DNA from: DATJFQ01 sp035495555
Lineage (GTDB): Bacteria > Acidobacteriota > Vicinamibacteria > Vicinamibacterales > 2-12-FULL-66-21
Assembly (NCBI GenBank): GCA_035495555.1
Contig: DATJFQ010000077.1
Location: 1-64,000, forward strand
Direction: 5' to 3'
DNA length: 64,000 bases
Shown here: piece by piece, positions 46,481 through 55,847 of the stretch
Position numbering within the stretch: the first letter of the stretch is position 1
How the letters are laid out: the number at the start of each line of letters is the position of its first letter
Made by a program: the position numbers and the translations under genes
Notes under the pieces: model-generated
The model's input: only the letters and a program-made list of their open reading frames with translations
What the model was told of the DNA's origin: nothing
Database searches by the model: none

Positions 46481-48703
46481 ATGCGGCTGCCATTGCTGTT
46501 CGTGGTTTGCCTGTGCTCGATGCTGATGCAGGGGAACCGCACCGATGCGCCCAACGCCCCATTCATTCCGGTGGGCGTCTGGTACGGCGGCGGTACGGTG
46601 CGCGCGCCGATGATGCCGCGCGACGCAGCGGGGCATCGCGAGGACTGGCGGCGCGATCTGCGCACCATCAAGGAACTCGGGTTCAACAGCATCAAGACGT
46701 GGGTGGACTGGGCCTCGACGGAACCCAAAGAAGGCCAGTTTCAATTCGAGGCAATCGACCAACTGCTGACGCTCGCGGACGAAGAGGGCCTGCGCGTCAT
46801 CGTGCAGTTCTATACGGATTCGGCGCCGGAGTGGGTGGGCCGCCAATGGCCGGACGCGAGCTTCGTCACGGACGAGGGAACGAAGATCGGATCGCAGGCC
46901 GCGCCGGGCTACTGCATCGATCATCGCGCGGTGCGCGCCGCGATGCTGACATTCATCGCCACGGTCTCGGCCCGCGCCCGGCAGCACGCATCCCTGTACG
47001 GCTTCGACGTCTGGAGCGAGCCGCACATCGTCAACTGGGTGTGGTTCAACAGCTCGCCGGAGTTCTGTTATTGCGCGTACACGCAGGCGAAGTTCCGCGA
47101 CTGGCTGCGGCAGAAGTACGGGTCGCTCGATGCGGTGAACGCCGCGTGGTATCGGACCTTCACCACGTGGGACGAGGTCGAAGCGCCGCGCTACGGAACC
47201 ATTCTGTCGTACACCGACTTCATGGACTGGAAGGCGTTCGTTGCCGACAAGCTGCGCGACGATCTCGCCGCGAAGGCGGACGCGACGGGCGCGCGAGGGG
47301 TGCTGCCGATCAGCAGCCACTCCGACGCCCCCGCGGTTCTCCTCAGCCCGCTCTCGGGATACGGGAACCCGGACGACTGGCTCATGTCGCGTGTCGTGGA
47401 CTTCTACGGCACGAGCATCTATCCGCGGCACGCCTCGTCTGCCGCCCCGTGGTCCCCCGTTCGCCTCATGGCGTCGCTCGACGGGATCCGCTCAGCGGCG
47501 CACGGCAAGGGCTGGTGGATTGGCGAACTGCAGGCAGGGCAGGGAGCGACTGGCGTCCGCGTCGGGACGCCGGTGACGCCGGAGGACGTGCGGCTGTGGG
47601 GATGGGCGGCGCTGTCACGGGGCGCCCGCTCGATCAGTTACTACGCGTATTACCCGATGAGCAGCGGATACGAATCGAACGGGTACGGGCTGATCGATCT
47701 CCACGGCGGCGTGACCGACCGCGCGCGCGCGGCCGGCGCTTTCGCGGGTACCGTCAGCTCGAACGTGGAAGTGCTCGACGGGGCATCGCCCCTGCCGGCG
47801 AAGGTGGCGATCGTGTACGACCGCCTGGCGTACATGGCCGGCGGGAACACGGTGGGACCGGGGACCACGGTCCGCAATTCGATGCTGGGCGTGTACCGCG
47901 CGCTGTACGAGCGCAATATTCCCGTCGATTTCCTGCACATCGACGATGTTGCGTCGATGGCAGCGCAGTACAAAGCGATCTATTTCGGCACGCCCCTCAT
48001 GCTGCCGGGCGACGCGGCGTCGGCGCTCCGCGCCTACGTTCACGACGGCGGCACGCTCATCAGCGAAGCGCGTCCCGCCTGGAACGACGCTCGCGGGTTT
48101 GCGAACGTCACCATCCCAGGGGCGGGACTCGATGAAGTCTTCGGTGTGCGCGAGCAGCAGCTGAAATCCGGCGAGTCGATTGTGATGACCGGCGACGCCA
48201 GCCTGCACGACGCGCTGGCGCCGCTGGCACGCGAACCGATTCCAGGAACGGTATTCGCGGAATCGCTCGCGCCGGCGAACCCGGCAGTCCGGGTACTTGC
48301 GAGATTCGATGACGGCAGCGCCGCGATCACCGCCGCGGACTACGGTCGGGGTCACGCCGTTCTCATCGGTTCCTTTGCCGGCGCCGCCTTCGAGCAGGAC
48401 CCTGTGAAAAATCGGAACGCCGGCGTCCTGATTCAGACGCTCGTGTCAGCCGCGGGGGTGGAACCGGACATTCAACTGGACGCCGGTGACGGCGTCGCCG
48501 AAGCCCGAATTCTGCAGAGTTCACACGGCACGCTGCTCATTGCCATCAACCACGACGAGCAGCCGCGGCGTGTATCCATGGTCCTGCGGAGCGGGCTGCC
48601 CGCCGCCTGGCGTCAACTCGACGGCGGACAGTTCACGGTCGATGGGCGCCGGGTCATCTGGTCCGCACCGAAACGCGGCGTGCTCGTGCTCGCGTCCCGC
48701 TGA
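46481..48703 (+). CDS. Secreted GH42-like glycoside hydrolase
   Basis: A 740-residue secreted protein. A short signal peptide precedes a TIM barrel (PFIPVGVWYGGG, LGFNSIKTWVDWASTEPKEG) with the likely acid/base glutamate in YGFDVWSEPHIVNW and the nucleophile in WWIGELQAGQG. A Rossmann-like trimerisation domain (VAIVYDRLAYM, YKAIYFGTPLMLP) and a small C-terminal beta domain follow, the order of family 42 beta-galactosidases. Activity on beta-galactosides or related arabinosides is family knowledge, not shown here. It diverges from the S9 peptidase gene. Confidence 0.88.
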   Translation: MRLPLLFVVCLCSMLMQGNRTDAPNAPFIPVGVWYGGGTVRAPMMPRDAAGHREDWRRDLRTIKELGFNSIKTWVDWASTEPKEGQFQFEAIDQLLTLADEEGLRVIVQFYTDSAPEWVGRQWPDASFVTDEGTKIGSQAAPGYCIDHRAVRAAMLTFIATVSARARQHASLYGFDVWSEPHIVNWVWFNSSPEFCYCAYTQAKFRDWLRQKYGSLDAVNAAWYRTFTTWDEVEAPRYGTILSYTDFMDWKAFVADKLRDDLAAKADATGARGVLPISSHSDAPAVLLSPLSGYGNPDDWLMSRVVDFYGTSIYPRHASSAAPWSPVRLMASLDGIRSAAHGKGWWIGELQAGQGATGVRVGTPVTPEDVRLWGWAALSRGARSISYYAYYPMSSGYESNGYGLIDLHGGVTDRARAAGAFAGTVSSNVEVLDGASPLPAKVAIVYDRLAYMAGGNTVGPGTTVRNSMLGVYRALYERNIPVDFLHIDDVASMAAQYKAIYFGTPLMLPGDAASALRAYVHDGGTLISEARPAWNDARGFANVTIPGAGLDEVFGVREQQLKSGESIVMTGDASLHDALAPLAREPIPGTVFAESLAPANPAVRVLARFDDGSAAITAADYGRGHAVLIGSFAGAAFEQDPVKNRNAGVLIQTLVSAAGVEPDIQLDAGDGVAEARILQSSHGTLLIAINHDEQPRRVSMVLRSGLPAAWRQLDGGQFTVDGRRVIWSAPKRGVLVLASR

Positions 48704-48779
48704 GGCGACACCATCCAATCGTACGCGGCGCGCGCCTTGCTACGTCCCGCTCGAACAGTTACATCGAGCAGGAGTGAAC

Positions 48780-49805
48780 ATGGCTCGCAGAACCAGCGGA
48801 GCGAAATTGAAGCCCCTTAAAGACCAGGTCGTTGTCATCACGGGCGCGTCGAGCGGCATCGGGTTGGCGACGGCCCGGATGGCCGCGAAACGCGGCGCGC
48901 GCGTCGTCCTCGCGTCACGCAACGATTCGGACCTGCAGCAGGTCACCGAGGAGATCCGCGCGAACGGCGGCCGCGCCGTGCATGTGGCCGCGGACGTGGC
49001 CAACGCGGAAGACGTCGATCGGATCGCGGAAACGGCGCTCCGCGAATTCGGCGGCATCGACACCTGGGTGAACAACGCCGGCCTGTCGATCTACGGCAAA
49101 CTCACCGAGATTCCGATGGAGGACAAGCGGCGCCTGTTCGACATCAATTTCTGGGGCGTCGTGAACGGGTGCCGCACGGCCGTCCGGTTCATGAAGCATC
49201 GGGGCGGCGCGCTGATCAACCTTGGCAGCGAAGTGTCGGATCGCGCGATTCCGTTGCAGGGGATCTATTCAGCGTCGAAACACGCCGTGAAAGGCTATAC
49301 GGACGCGCTTCGCATGGAACTCGAACACGATGGCGTGCCGATCTCGGTCACGCTCGTCAAGCCGTCCGCCATCAACACTCCGTATCCCGAGCACGCGCGC
49401 AGTTATCTGGAAGACGGCGTGCCCGCGCTGCCCCCGCCGATGTACGAACCCGAGGTCGTCGCGAAGGCCATCCTGAAATGCGCGGAGAAGCCCGTGCGCG
49501 ACATCGTCGTCGGGGGCGCCGGCCGGGCGCAGATCTTCATGGGCGCTGTCGCGCCGCGCCTCACGGACAAGCTGATGGAAGGTCCGATGTGGAAGCAGCA
49601 GAAGCGCTACGACATGCAGCACGTGCGCGATGGCAACCTCGAACATCCGCAGCGCGACGGCCGGGCCCATGGGGCGGGGCAGGGCCACGTGATGAAGTCG
49701 AGCGCCTATACCACCGCCGTGCTCTCGGACGTCACTCGGCTTCTGCCGCTCATCGCGGGCGCCGTCGCAGTCGCGGCGGGGTACCGGAAATGGCGCTCGG
49801 TTTAG
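48780..49805 (+). CDS. Short-chain dehydrogenase/reductase with C-terminal extension
   Basis: A 341-residue SDR. The ATG is set by AGGAGTGA. The cofactor motif is TGASSGIGLATARMA at about 21-35, NNAG near 98, a catalytic serine in INLGSEVSDRA and YSASKHAVKG for Tyr/Lys. After the ~250-residue catalytic core there is an extension of about 90 residues ending in a hydrophobic helix (LLPLIAGAVAVAAGY), suggesting membrane attachment. The same shape occurs in many uncharacterised SDRs of soil bacteria. Substrate unknown. Confidence 0.9.
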   Translation: MARRTSGAKLKPLKDQVVVITGASSGIGLATARMAAKRGARVVLASRNDSDLQQVTEEIRANGGRAVHVAADVANAEDVDRIAETALREFGGIDTWVNNAGLSIYGKLTEIPMEDKRRLFDINFWGVVNGCRTAVRFMKHRGGALINLGSEVSDRAIPLQGIYSASKHAVKGYTDALRMELEHDGVPISVTLVKPSAINTPYPEHARSYLEDGVPALPPPMYEPEVVAKAILKCAEKPVRDIVVGGAGRAQIFMGAVAPRLTDKLMEGPMWKQQKRYDMQHVRDGNLEHPQRDGRAHGAGQGHVMKSSAYTTAVLSDVTRLLPLIAGAVAVAAGYRKWRSV

Positions 49806-49841
49806 GGGTTCCCGGGTTCTCAGGGTTCACCGGTTATCCGG
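49806..49841. repeat. Degenerate GGGTTCN heptamer run
   Basis: About five GGGTTC-type units with roughly 7-nt spacing lie between the SDR stop and the 3' end of the S41 peptidase gene, overlapping the last codons of the latter. Convergent position. Confidence 0.5.
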
Positions 49842-51131
49842 CGTCCTGGCTAACGCCACTGCCCGGGCGAGCGCAGGATCTTTGCCCGACGCGAGGTCCG
49901 TCGCGGTCGGGAGGACCAGTTCATCGGGGCTGACGCCAGAGCCCTCGAGCGGCGCGCCGTCACGCATGCGGACGTCACCGATGGTGATGCTGTCGGCGTA
50001 AAAGGCGATGCTGCTGATGCCTGTGGTGTGCGAGAACACACGCGAGGTCATCACCGCTCCCGCCGTCCGGTCGCCGAGGACGACTCCCCGCCGTTCCAGC
50101 TGGATCGCGCGCGCGGCCATTTCCGACGCCGACGCCGTTTCGCTGTCGACGATGATCGCAAGCGGCCCGGTGAACGCCCCGGGCCGTCCTTTTGCGACGA
50201 GGCGATCGACTCCGCTTCGCGTCTGGACGGACGCGACCTGGACGTCCGAGACGAATAGTCGCGACAGCAGCGAGGTCATCGCGCGGATCGATCCTCCGCC
50301 GTTTCCCCTGAGATCCAGCACCAGCGCCCCGGCGGCTGCGGCCTTGCGGATCGGCACGTCTATCGACAGACCTTCCTCGAACGAGTGCAGTTGCCAGACG
50401 ACGACCCCGTCCGTTTCGAAGACGCGGTCCGGCTCGTGCGCCGAGAAGGCCTCGGCCAGATCCTGGACGAGGGCACCTGGCTCCTGCGCCGGCGGTCGAG
50501 TAGTGAGCGCGGCGGAAACGTCGTATTGCCGCCGCTCGCCATCCGGTTTGCTGACGATCAGGTGCTGGACCACCTGTGGCGCGATGAACTGATATCTGAA
50601 CGCCAGCCGGCGCAGGTTCGATCGATCAGGCGCCTCGTCGTTCCACGCCAGCACGCGATCGCCGACGCTCAGGCCTTTCGCGCTCGCATCGGAGCCGGGT
50701 TCGACGGCCACGATGTACGGCTCGGCCCCGACGATCGCCGCCTTCCATCCGTACCGGACCCGCGTGATGCGCTCCGGCGGAAAAAAGATCGTGTGCGAAT
50801 CGTGGAGCTCGAGCAGCACGTCCGAAACAATCGTCATCGCCTCGCTCAGCGATTGGGCGCTACGGAGCCGATCCTCGGCGCGGCCGAAGGCCTCGTCGAT
50901 GTCGAGACCCTGGAAGGTCCGGTCGTAGTAGTTGGCTTTGAGGTCGCTCTTGATCTGCCGCAGCATCATGATGCTGGCGCTGCGATCGAAGCGCGAGAGA
51001 TCGCGTGCCGACGGGCGAGCGGACAGCGTCGCCATCCAGCAGAGGAACGCGGCTGCCACGACGAAACCGGACGATCGACGCACGATCCTCCCCGCGCGAT
51101 TCGCGATTGTGGTGTGGGGCGGATTATGCAC
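49827..51131 (-). CDS. S41-family peptidase with PDZ-like domain
   Basis: A 434-residue exported protein: a membrane or signal segment at about 22-38, a helical N-domain, a PDZ-like part (AVEPGSDASAKGLSVGDRVLAW), and the S41 core with VVWQLHSFEEG, LVLDLRGNGGGSIRAMTSLL and VDSETASASEMAA carrying the nucleophilic serine. The lysine that follows in CtpA-type enzymes is absent: GDRTAGAVMTS stands where GxxTxGKG is expected. It may therefore be of the tricorn-like type or inactive. Single gene on the minus strand, convergent with the SDR gene. Confidence 0.85.
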   Translation of the reverse strand: MHNPPHTTIANRAGRIVRRSSGFVVAAAFLCWMATLSARPSARDLSRFDRSASIMMLRQIKSDLKANYYDRTFQGLDIDEAFGRAEDRLRSAQSLSEAMTIVSDVLLELHDSHTIFFPPERITRVRYGWKAAIVGAEPYIVAVEPGSDASAKGLSVGDRVLAWNDEAPDRSNLRRLAFRYQFIAPQVVQHLIVSKPDGERRQYDVSAALTTRPPAQEPGALVQDLAEAFSAHEPDRVFETDGVVVWQLHSFEEGLSIDVPIRKAAAAGALVLDLRGNGGGSIRAMTSLLSRLFVSDVQVASVQTRSGVDRLVAKGRPGAFTGPLAIIVDSETASASEMAARAIQLERRGVVLGDRTAGAVMTSRVFSHTTGISSIAFYADSITIGDVRMRDGAPLEGSGVSPDELVLPTATDLASGKDPALARAVALARTPDNR

Positions 51132-51232
51132 GGCTGCGCCGCCGCGTTCAAGATGTCAGCGGCAGAACACCCCGCCTGGGGTGACATGGAACCGCCGAGC
51201 CGTGTGACCGGCGTGCGAGCCCTTTCTTTGCG

Positions 51233-51251
51233 GCCGGCGTGTAAAGCCGGC
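51233..51251. repeat. Small GC palindrome GCCGGC-N7-GCCGGC
   Basis: A perfect 6-bp inverted repeat in the 154-base gap between the P1 peptidase stop and the S41 peptidase start, 35 bases after the P1 stop. It could be a weak terminator or a dispersed palindrome. Nothing else is evident in this gap. Confidence 0.35.
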
Positions 51252-51285
51252 AAAACTCACACGACCTAGGCTCGCCGACCGACGG

Positions 51286-52416
51286 TCAGCGGATCTTGAT
51301 GCGGTCCGGGATCGTGCCTAGATCGCGCGCGGCGGGGAGGCCGTGCGACGACGTCGCCATCGCGGCGGCGCGGACGATGGCATCGGCCATCGCCTCGGCC
51401 GCGAGCGCGCCGACCTGGCCGTAATTGGCCTGACCGGTCCAGGTGCCCGTCGCGAGCGAAAACACCGTGTCGCCGTCGCCCGGCGTGTGCACGGGCGAAA
51501 TGGCGCGCGCGTAGCCATCAGCCGCCATCATCGCCATCTTCTGCGCTTCGACCTTCGTCAGTTTCGCGTTGGTCGCGACCAGCCCGATGGTCGTGTTCTC
51601 GCCTGGCCGTCCCGGCCGCGCGACATCGCCGCGAACGAGCTTGCGCGCATCGAGCAGCGTGTTGTTCGGTCCGCGCGCGCCAGCCACCACCTTGCCGGTC
51701 CAGGGATCGATGATGTCGCCTACCGCATTCACTGCGACGATTGCCGCGACCACGAGGCCGTTCGGCAGCTTGATGGCGGCTGACCCGATCCCCGCCTTCA
51801 TCGGCCCCCCCTCGCCGCCGCGGCCGCCGCCGGATTTGCCGACCGTGGCGCCGGCGCCTGCGCCCACGTTGCCTTCCTCGACCGGAGCTTCCGACGCCGC
51901 TTCAGCCGCTTTGTATCCGCAGTCCGCGCCCGGGCGCACTTTCGGACTGCCGCCGAACCCCAGATCGAACAGGATTGCCGCCGGGACGATCGGGACGACA
52001 CCGGCGGCACCGACCGGGTACCCGATGTTGCGCTCATCGAGAAACTTCATGACGCCGGACGCGGCATCGAGCCCGAAGGCACTGCCGCCGGAGAGCACGA
52101 CGGCGTTGACGATCTGCACGTTGTTGACCGGCTTCAACAGATCGGTCTCGCGCGTGCCCGGCGCGCCGCCGCTCTGATCGACGCTGCCGGTCGTACCGTC
52201 TTTCGCGAGGATCACGGTGCAGCCGGTCGGCCGCTCCGAGAGCGTGAAGTGCCCAACCTTGATGCCCTCGACCGCCGTCAACGTCATGTTGTCGGCCGCC
52301 GGTTTGGCGAACGTCGACGTCCTGGGATCAGGCGTAGCAGTAGAGGGACGTTGTGCGACGAGGCCGACACCGGCCGCCATCACAAACGCAAAGATCAACG
52401 CTCGTTTCGACTTCAT
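51286..52416 (-). CDS. P1-family (S58, DmpA-like) aminopeptidase
   Basis: A 376-residue secreted protein with a signal peptide (residues 1-22). The fold marks are GIKVGHFTLSERPTGCTVIL, VLSGGSAFGLDAASGVMKFL, and NTTIGLVATNAKLTKVEAQK, where family members cleave themselves and expose a Ser/Thr nucleophile; here it would be Thr. The family comprises L-aminopeptidase/D-esterases and beta-peptidyl aminopeptidases. It follows the TonB-receptor gene on the same strand, separated by a CAGTTTC heptamer array, so uptake-linked peptide degradation is plausible. Confidence 0.9.
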   Translation of the reverse strand: MKSKRALIFAFVMAAGVGLVAQRPSTATPDPRTSTFAKPAADNMTLTAVEGIKVGHFTLSERPTGCTVILAKDGTTGSVDQSGGAPGTRETDLLKPVNNVQIVNAVVLSGGSAFGLDAASGVMKFLDERNIGYPVGAAGVVPIVPAAILFDLGFGGSPKVRPGADCGYKAAEAASEAPVEEGNVGAGAGATVGKSGGGRGGEGGPMKAGIGSAAIKLPNGLVVAAIVAVNAVGDIIDPWTGKVVAGARGPNNTLLDARKLVRGDVARPGRPGENTTIGLVATNAKLTKVEAQKMAMMAADGYARAISPVHTPGDGDTVFSLATGTWTGQANYGQVGALAAEAMADAIVRAAAMATSSHGLPAARDLGTIPDRIKIR

Positions 52417-52443
52417 AACCGCTCCAACACACTCACCACTCAG

Positions 52444-52508
52444 CAGTGGCCAGTTTCCAGTCACCAGTTTCCAGTCGCACTCAATAGCTGGCAACTGGCG
52501 ACTGCCAA
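52444..52508. repeat. Heptamer array, CAGTTTC/CAGTCGC units with inverted copy
   Basis: Five in-phase CAGTNNC units (52444-52478) are followed by CTGGCGA-type units that are their reverse complement. The array occupies the 95-base gap between the receptor stop and the P1 peptidase start. Same family as 19174-19359. Confidence 0.85.
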
Positions 52509-52511
52509 TCG

Positions 52512-55500
52512 TCAGAAGAGGTATTTGATCCCCAACTGGAGCACGCGGCCGTCCTGCGCCGACGTAATCTGCCCGAACGTGCTGCTGCCGATCGTCGCGT
52601 TCGGCTGATTGAAGTGCGTCTGGTTGAAGATATTGAACCCTTCGACGCGCAACTGGATCGTGTTGCCCTGCCGCACGTTGATGTTCTTGAAGAGCGACAG
52701 ATCGGTCTGCGCGAAGCCGGGGCCGCGGACAACATTGCGCGGTTCCGATCCGACGCCGGTGCCGGTCGTCGCCTGCGGACGGCGCTGGAAACAGGACGTA
52801 TCGAACCACTGTGACGTGGTGTGTGGAGCGTTGTCGTTCGGGTCGCACGTCATGTTCGGCCGGTTCGTCAGGTAGCGGATGTCCGTCACGGCATCCACGA
52901 CGGTGAACGGGAACCCGGTCTGCGCCTGGACGATGCCGTTCAACTGCCAGCCGCCGATCACATGATGCGCAACCGAGCCGAGGGCTTCGGCTTCCGGCAA
53001 CGCATACCCGAAGCTGACGACGAACCGATGGCGTGCGTCGAACAGCGACGGACCCCATTCGTACGCGAGCGACTGCTCGATGGAGGCCTCATCGCCGATC
53101 GTCACCGGGATCGCCGGCCGCGAATCAGCGCCGATATTGAGGCCCGATACGTGGTCCATCGATTTCGACAGCGTGTAGGACGCGAGGAAGTTCAGGCCGT
53201 GTGCCGGCCGCATGCGCACGCTCGCCTGCAGCGAGTCGTACTTGGACCGCGCCTCGGAGAACGTCGGCCGGACCAGCGCGAAGGCGGGGAACAGGCGCGC
53301 GCCAGGCGACGTCTGGCCCGGGGTGTAGACGCCCGGGTTCACCTCCATGAAGATCGGCATATGGCGGCCGAGCGAACCGACGTAGCCGACTTCCATGCCG
53401 ATGTTCTCGCCGAACTGATGCTGGAGCGAGAAGTTGTACTGATACGCATACGGCGTCTGGAAGTCTTTGGCCCAGCCGATGATCGTCAGCCCGGGCGGGA
53501 AGTCGGCGGCGCCGGCCGTTGACGCCCCGAGCGGATTTTCGAGCGTCATCGGCGCCGGCGCGTCGATCTGGAGCAGCGGCGTGAACGGCGGCGCGAGCAC
53601 GCCGTTCTGGAAGAAGTCGCCCTGTCCCGCGAGCGTGTCGTAGAAGATGCCCCACGCGCCTCGCACGGTGGTGCGACCGTTGCCGCGCACATCCCACACC
53701 GCTCCGAACCGCGGCGCCAGGTTGTTCTTATCCGTCGCGTAGGTGCCGCGCGGCACACCCGGGTCGCCCGGATAGACGAGTCCCGTCGGCGCGTTGGGGA
53801 AGACCTGCGACTGTTCGCCCGGGTGGAACGCGTTCAACGCGTTGTTCTTGTCGACGAACGGGGGCGTTACCTCGTACCGCACGCCGTAGTTCAGCGTGAG
53901 GCGCGCCCACGGACGGAACTCGTCCTGGGCGAACGCGGCGTAGGCCGTCGTCGTGCCGTCCTGGGCCTGATTCTTCGTCGTCCGGCGGAACTGTGACGGC
54001 AGGCCAAGCTCGAAATCGGCCAGCGCGTTTCCGGTAAACCTGCCGTCGAATCCGAAATCGCCGTTAGGGCGATTGATGAATGCGATGATCATGTGCTGGT
54101 GCTGCACGTCGGCGCCGAACTTCAACTGGTGGCCGCCCTTCGTCCACGTGAAGTCGTCCGACACTTCGTACACCTGGTTCAAGCGCTTGACGAAGGGCTG
54201 CTGCGGGTCGCCGAGGTTGAAGAACCCGGTGATCCCGATGAACGCGAGGCCTTGCGCCAGCGGATTCGTGTTCGGCACGTTGATCCCGTAATCCGCGTTG
54301 TTCAGGCCGCTCGTCACCGCGGGATTCGCCGAGATGCGATTGGACGCGAACCGGGCAACGTTGATCGCGTGCGTCCCGAGGAGCTGCGTATCCGACATCA
54401 TGAAATCCTGCAGTGTCGCCTTCGCTTCCTGTGCTGCGGGGGTCGTGATGGGCGGCGTGATGCGGTCCGTCGTGGTTCGCAGGTATCGCCCGAGCAGCGT
54501 GTTGCTGCCGGAGAACTGGTAGTCCATCCGCAGGCCCAGCGAATCACGGTTGTCGGTCGTCGTCGGCGAGACGATGTAGCGATTGGCGCCGCTGTTGGCC
54601 TGGGGCACGAACTGATTCAGCAGCTGGAGCGCGGACGCATCGAGCCGCGCTGCCGGAATCGTGTTGTTCGGGAACGGGAGCCCGGTGAGCGGGTCCTTGA
54701 TCGTCGTCGAACCGAAGTTCCCCTGCCGCTGCGCCTCGGTCGCGACGACGATGTTCGACGTCGAACCCTGCTGGTTGCGATACCCCTCGTAATAGCCGAA
54801 GAAGAACAGCTTGTTCTTCTCGACCGGTCCGCCAAACGCGCCGCCGAACTGGTTCTGCTTCAATTTCGGCTTCGGCTGCGTCGACAGCGCGAAGTAGTTC
54901 TTCGCCTGCAGCGCGTCGCTGCGGTTGAACTCCCACGCGGATCCGTGGAAGGCGTTCGTGCCCGATTTGGTGACGACGTTCACGACCGCGCCGGCGTTGC
55001 GGCCGTACTCGGCGGCGTACGAATGCGTCTGGATCTTGAATTCCTGAATGGCATCGGGCGGGGGCCGGAGGACGAAGCCCGTATTGAACGTGTCGTTGTT
55101 CGTCGTCCCGTCCATCACGAAGTTGTTGGACTGGTTGCGCATGCCGTTGACGTTGAAGCCGGCGGTCGTGGCGCCGAACCCGCCAGGGGTGGCGTCGCCC
55201 GTCTGGCCTCCAAGCCCCGACGGCGGCGCGAGGACGCCCGGAATGAGCGTGCCCAGCTGGGTGAAGTTGCGGCCGTTCAACGGCAGCTCGACGACCTTCT
55301 GCTGGTCGATGGTGATGCCCATCGTCGCGTGAGACGTCTCGACGAGCGGCGCTTCACCGGAGACGGTGACGTTCTCCTCGATACCGCCGACCGTCATCTT
55401 GAAGTCGACGCGCGTCGTGTCGTCGACCGACACCTGCACTGCCTGACGTTCGACGGTGCGGAATCCGCTCAGCGATGCCTTGACGTTGTAACGCCCCGGC

Positions 55501-55724
55501 TGGAGCTGGGGCAGATCGAAGCGGCCGTCCGCATCGGTCACGGCGGTGCGCACGAGACCGGTGCCGGCGTTGGTCGCCTCGACGGACACTCCGGGGACGA
55601 CGGCGCCCGAATCATCGGTGACGACGCCTGTCACGGCGCCCACCGCCTGCGCGCGGGCGGCGGCAGGTAGGAGAGCAACGACCGCGAGCACGGCAAGCGC
55701 TGCGCGCAAGGTTCTCTTCAGCAT
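52512..55724 (-). CDS. TonB-dependent receptor, Oar-like, with regulatory-like N-domain (1)
   Basis: A 1070-residue outer-membrane protein. The start MLKRTLRAAL follows GAGGA, and the signal ends AAARAQ. Residues about 28-115 are a carboxypeptidase-regulatory-like domain (GVVTDDSGAVVPGVSVEATN, RYNVKASLSGFRT). Then come a plug domain (ELPLNGRNFTQLGTLIPG, GNAGAVVNVVTKSGTNAFHG in similar form) and a long beta-barrel ending in an aromatic residue (LGIKYLF). No clear TonB box is seen. Oar-like receptors take up peptides or glycans or export proteins; the neighbouring P1 peptidase favours peptides. Confidence 0.93.
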   Translation of the reverse strand: MLKRTLRAALAVLAVVALLPAAARAQAVGAVTGVVTDDSGAVVPGVSVEATNAGTGLVRTAVTDADGRFDLPQLQPGRYNVKASLSGFRTVERQAVQVSVDDTTRVDFKMTVGGIEENVTVSGEAPLVETSHATMGITIDQQKVVELPLNGRNFTQLGTLIPGVLAPPSGLGGQTGDATPGGFGATTAGFNVNGMRNQSNNFVMDGTTNNDTFNTGFVLRPPPDAIQEFKIQTHSYAAEYGRNAGAVVNVVTKSGTNAFHGSAWEFNRSDALQAKNYFALSTQPKPKLKQNQFGGAFGGPVEKNKLFFFGYYEGYRNQQGSTSNIVVATEAQRQGNFGSTTIKDPLTGLPFPNNTIPAARLDASALQLLNQFVPQANSGANRYIVSPTTTDNRDSLGLRMDYQFSGSNTLLGRYLRTTTDRITPPITTPAAQEAKATLQDFMMSDTQLLGTHAINVARFASNRISANPAVTSGLNNADYGINVPNTNPLAQGLAFIGITGFFNLGDPQQPFVKRLNQVYEVSDDFTWTKGGHQLKFGADVQHQHMIIAFINRPNGDFGFDGRFTGNALADFELGLPSQFRRTTKNQAQDGTTTAYAAFAQDEFRPWARLTLNYGVRYEVTPPFVDKNNALNAFHPGEQSQVFPNAPTGLVYPGDPGVPRGTYATDKNNLAPRFGAVWDVRGNGRTTVRGAWGIFYDTLAGQGDFFQNGVLAPPFTPLLQIDAPAPMTLENPLGASTAGAADFPPGLTIIGWAKDFQTPYAYQYNFSLQHQFGENIGMEVGYVGSLGRHMPIFMEVNPGVYTPGQTSPGARLFPAFALVRPTFSEARSKYDSLQASVRMRPAHGLNFLASYTLSKSMDHVSGLNIGADSRPAIPVTIGDEASIEQSLAYEWGPSLFDARHRFVVSFGYALPEAEALGSVAHHVIGGWQLNGIVQAQTGFPFTVVDAVTDIRYLTNRPNMTCDPNDNAPHTTSQWFDTSCFQRRPQATTGTGVGSEPRNVVRGPGFAQTDLSLFKNINVRQGNTIQLRVEGFNIFNQTHFNQPNATIGSSTFGQITSAQDGRVLQLGIKYLF

Positions 55725-55764
55725 GCAATTGTCCTCGGGAGATACGCGAAAAACGAGTTCGGAG

Positions 55765-55794
55765 CTTTTACAATACTTCTGCAACCCTGTCAAA
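55765..55794 (-). promoter_or_regulatory. Promoter of TonB receptor 1 (TTGACA-N17-TAAAAG)
   Basis: On the minus strand a perfect -35 TTGACA (55793-55788) and TAAAAG (55770-55765) are 17 bases apart, 40 bases before the ATG. The spacer carries TTGCAG three bases after the -35. The same arrangement precedes TonB receptor 2. Confidence 0.75.
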
Positions 55795-55843
55795 TGTCGT
55801 CCGTCGTTCGTCGTCCGGACCTCGGACCTCGGACCTCGGAGGA
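55795..55843. repeat. Heptamer array, CGTCGTC then CGGACCT units
   Basis: Seven in-phase 7-nt units: three of TGTCGTC type, three exact CGGACCT and one CGGAGGA. The array lies between the mmsA stop (55848) and the promoter of the downstream TonB receptor, touching its -35 region. Confidence 0.85.
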
Positions 55844-55847
55844 CGGG

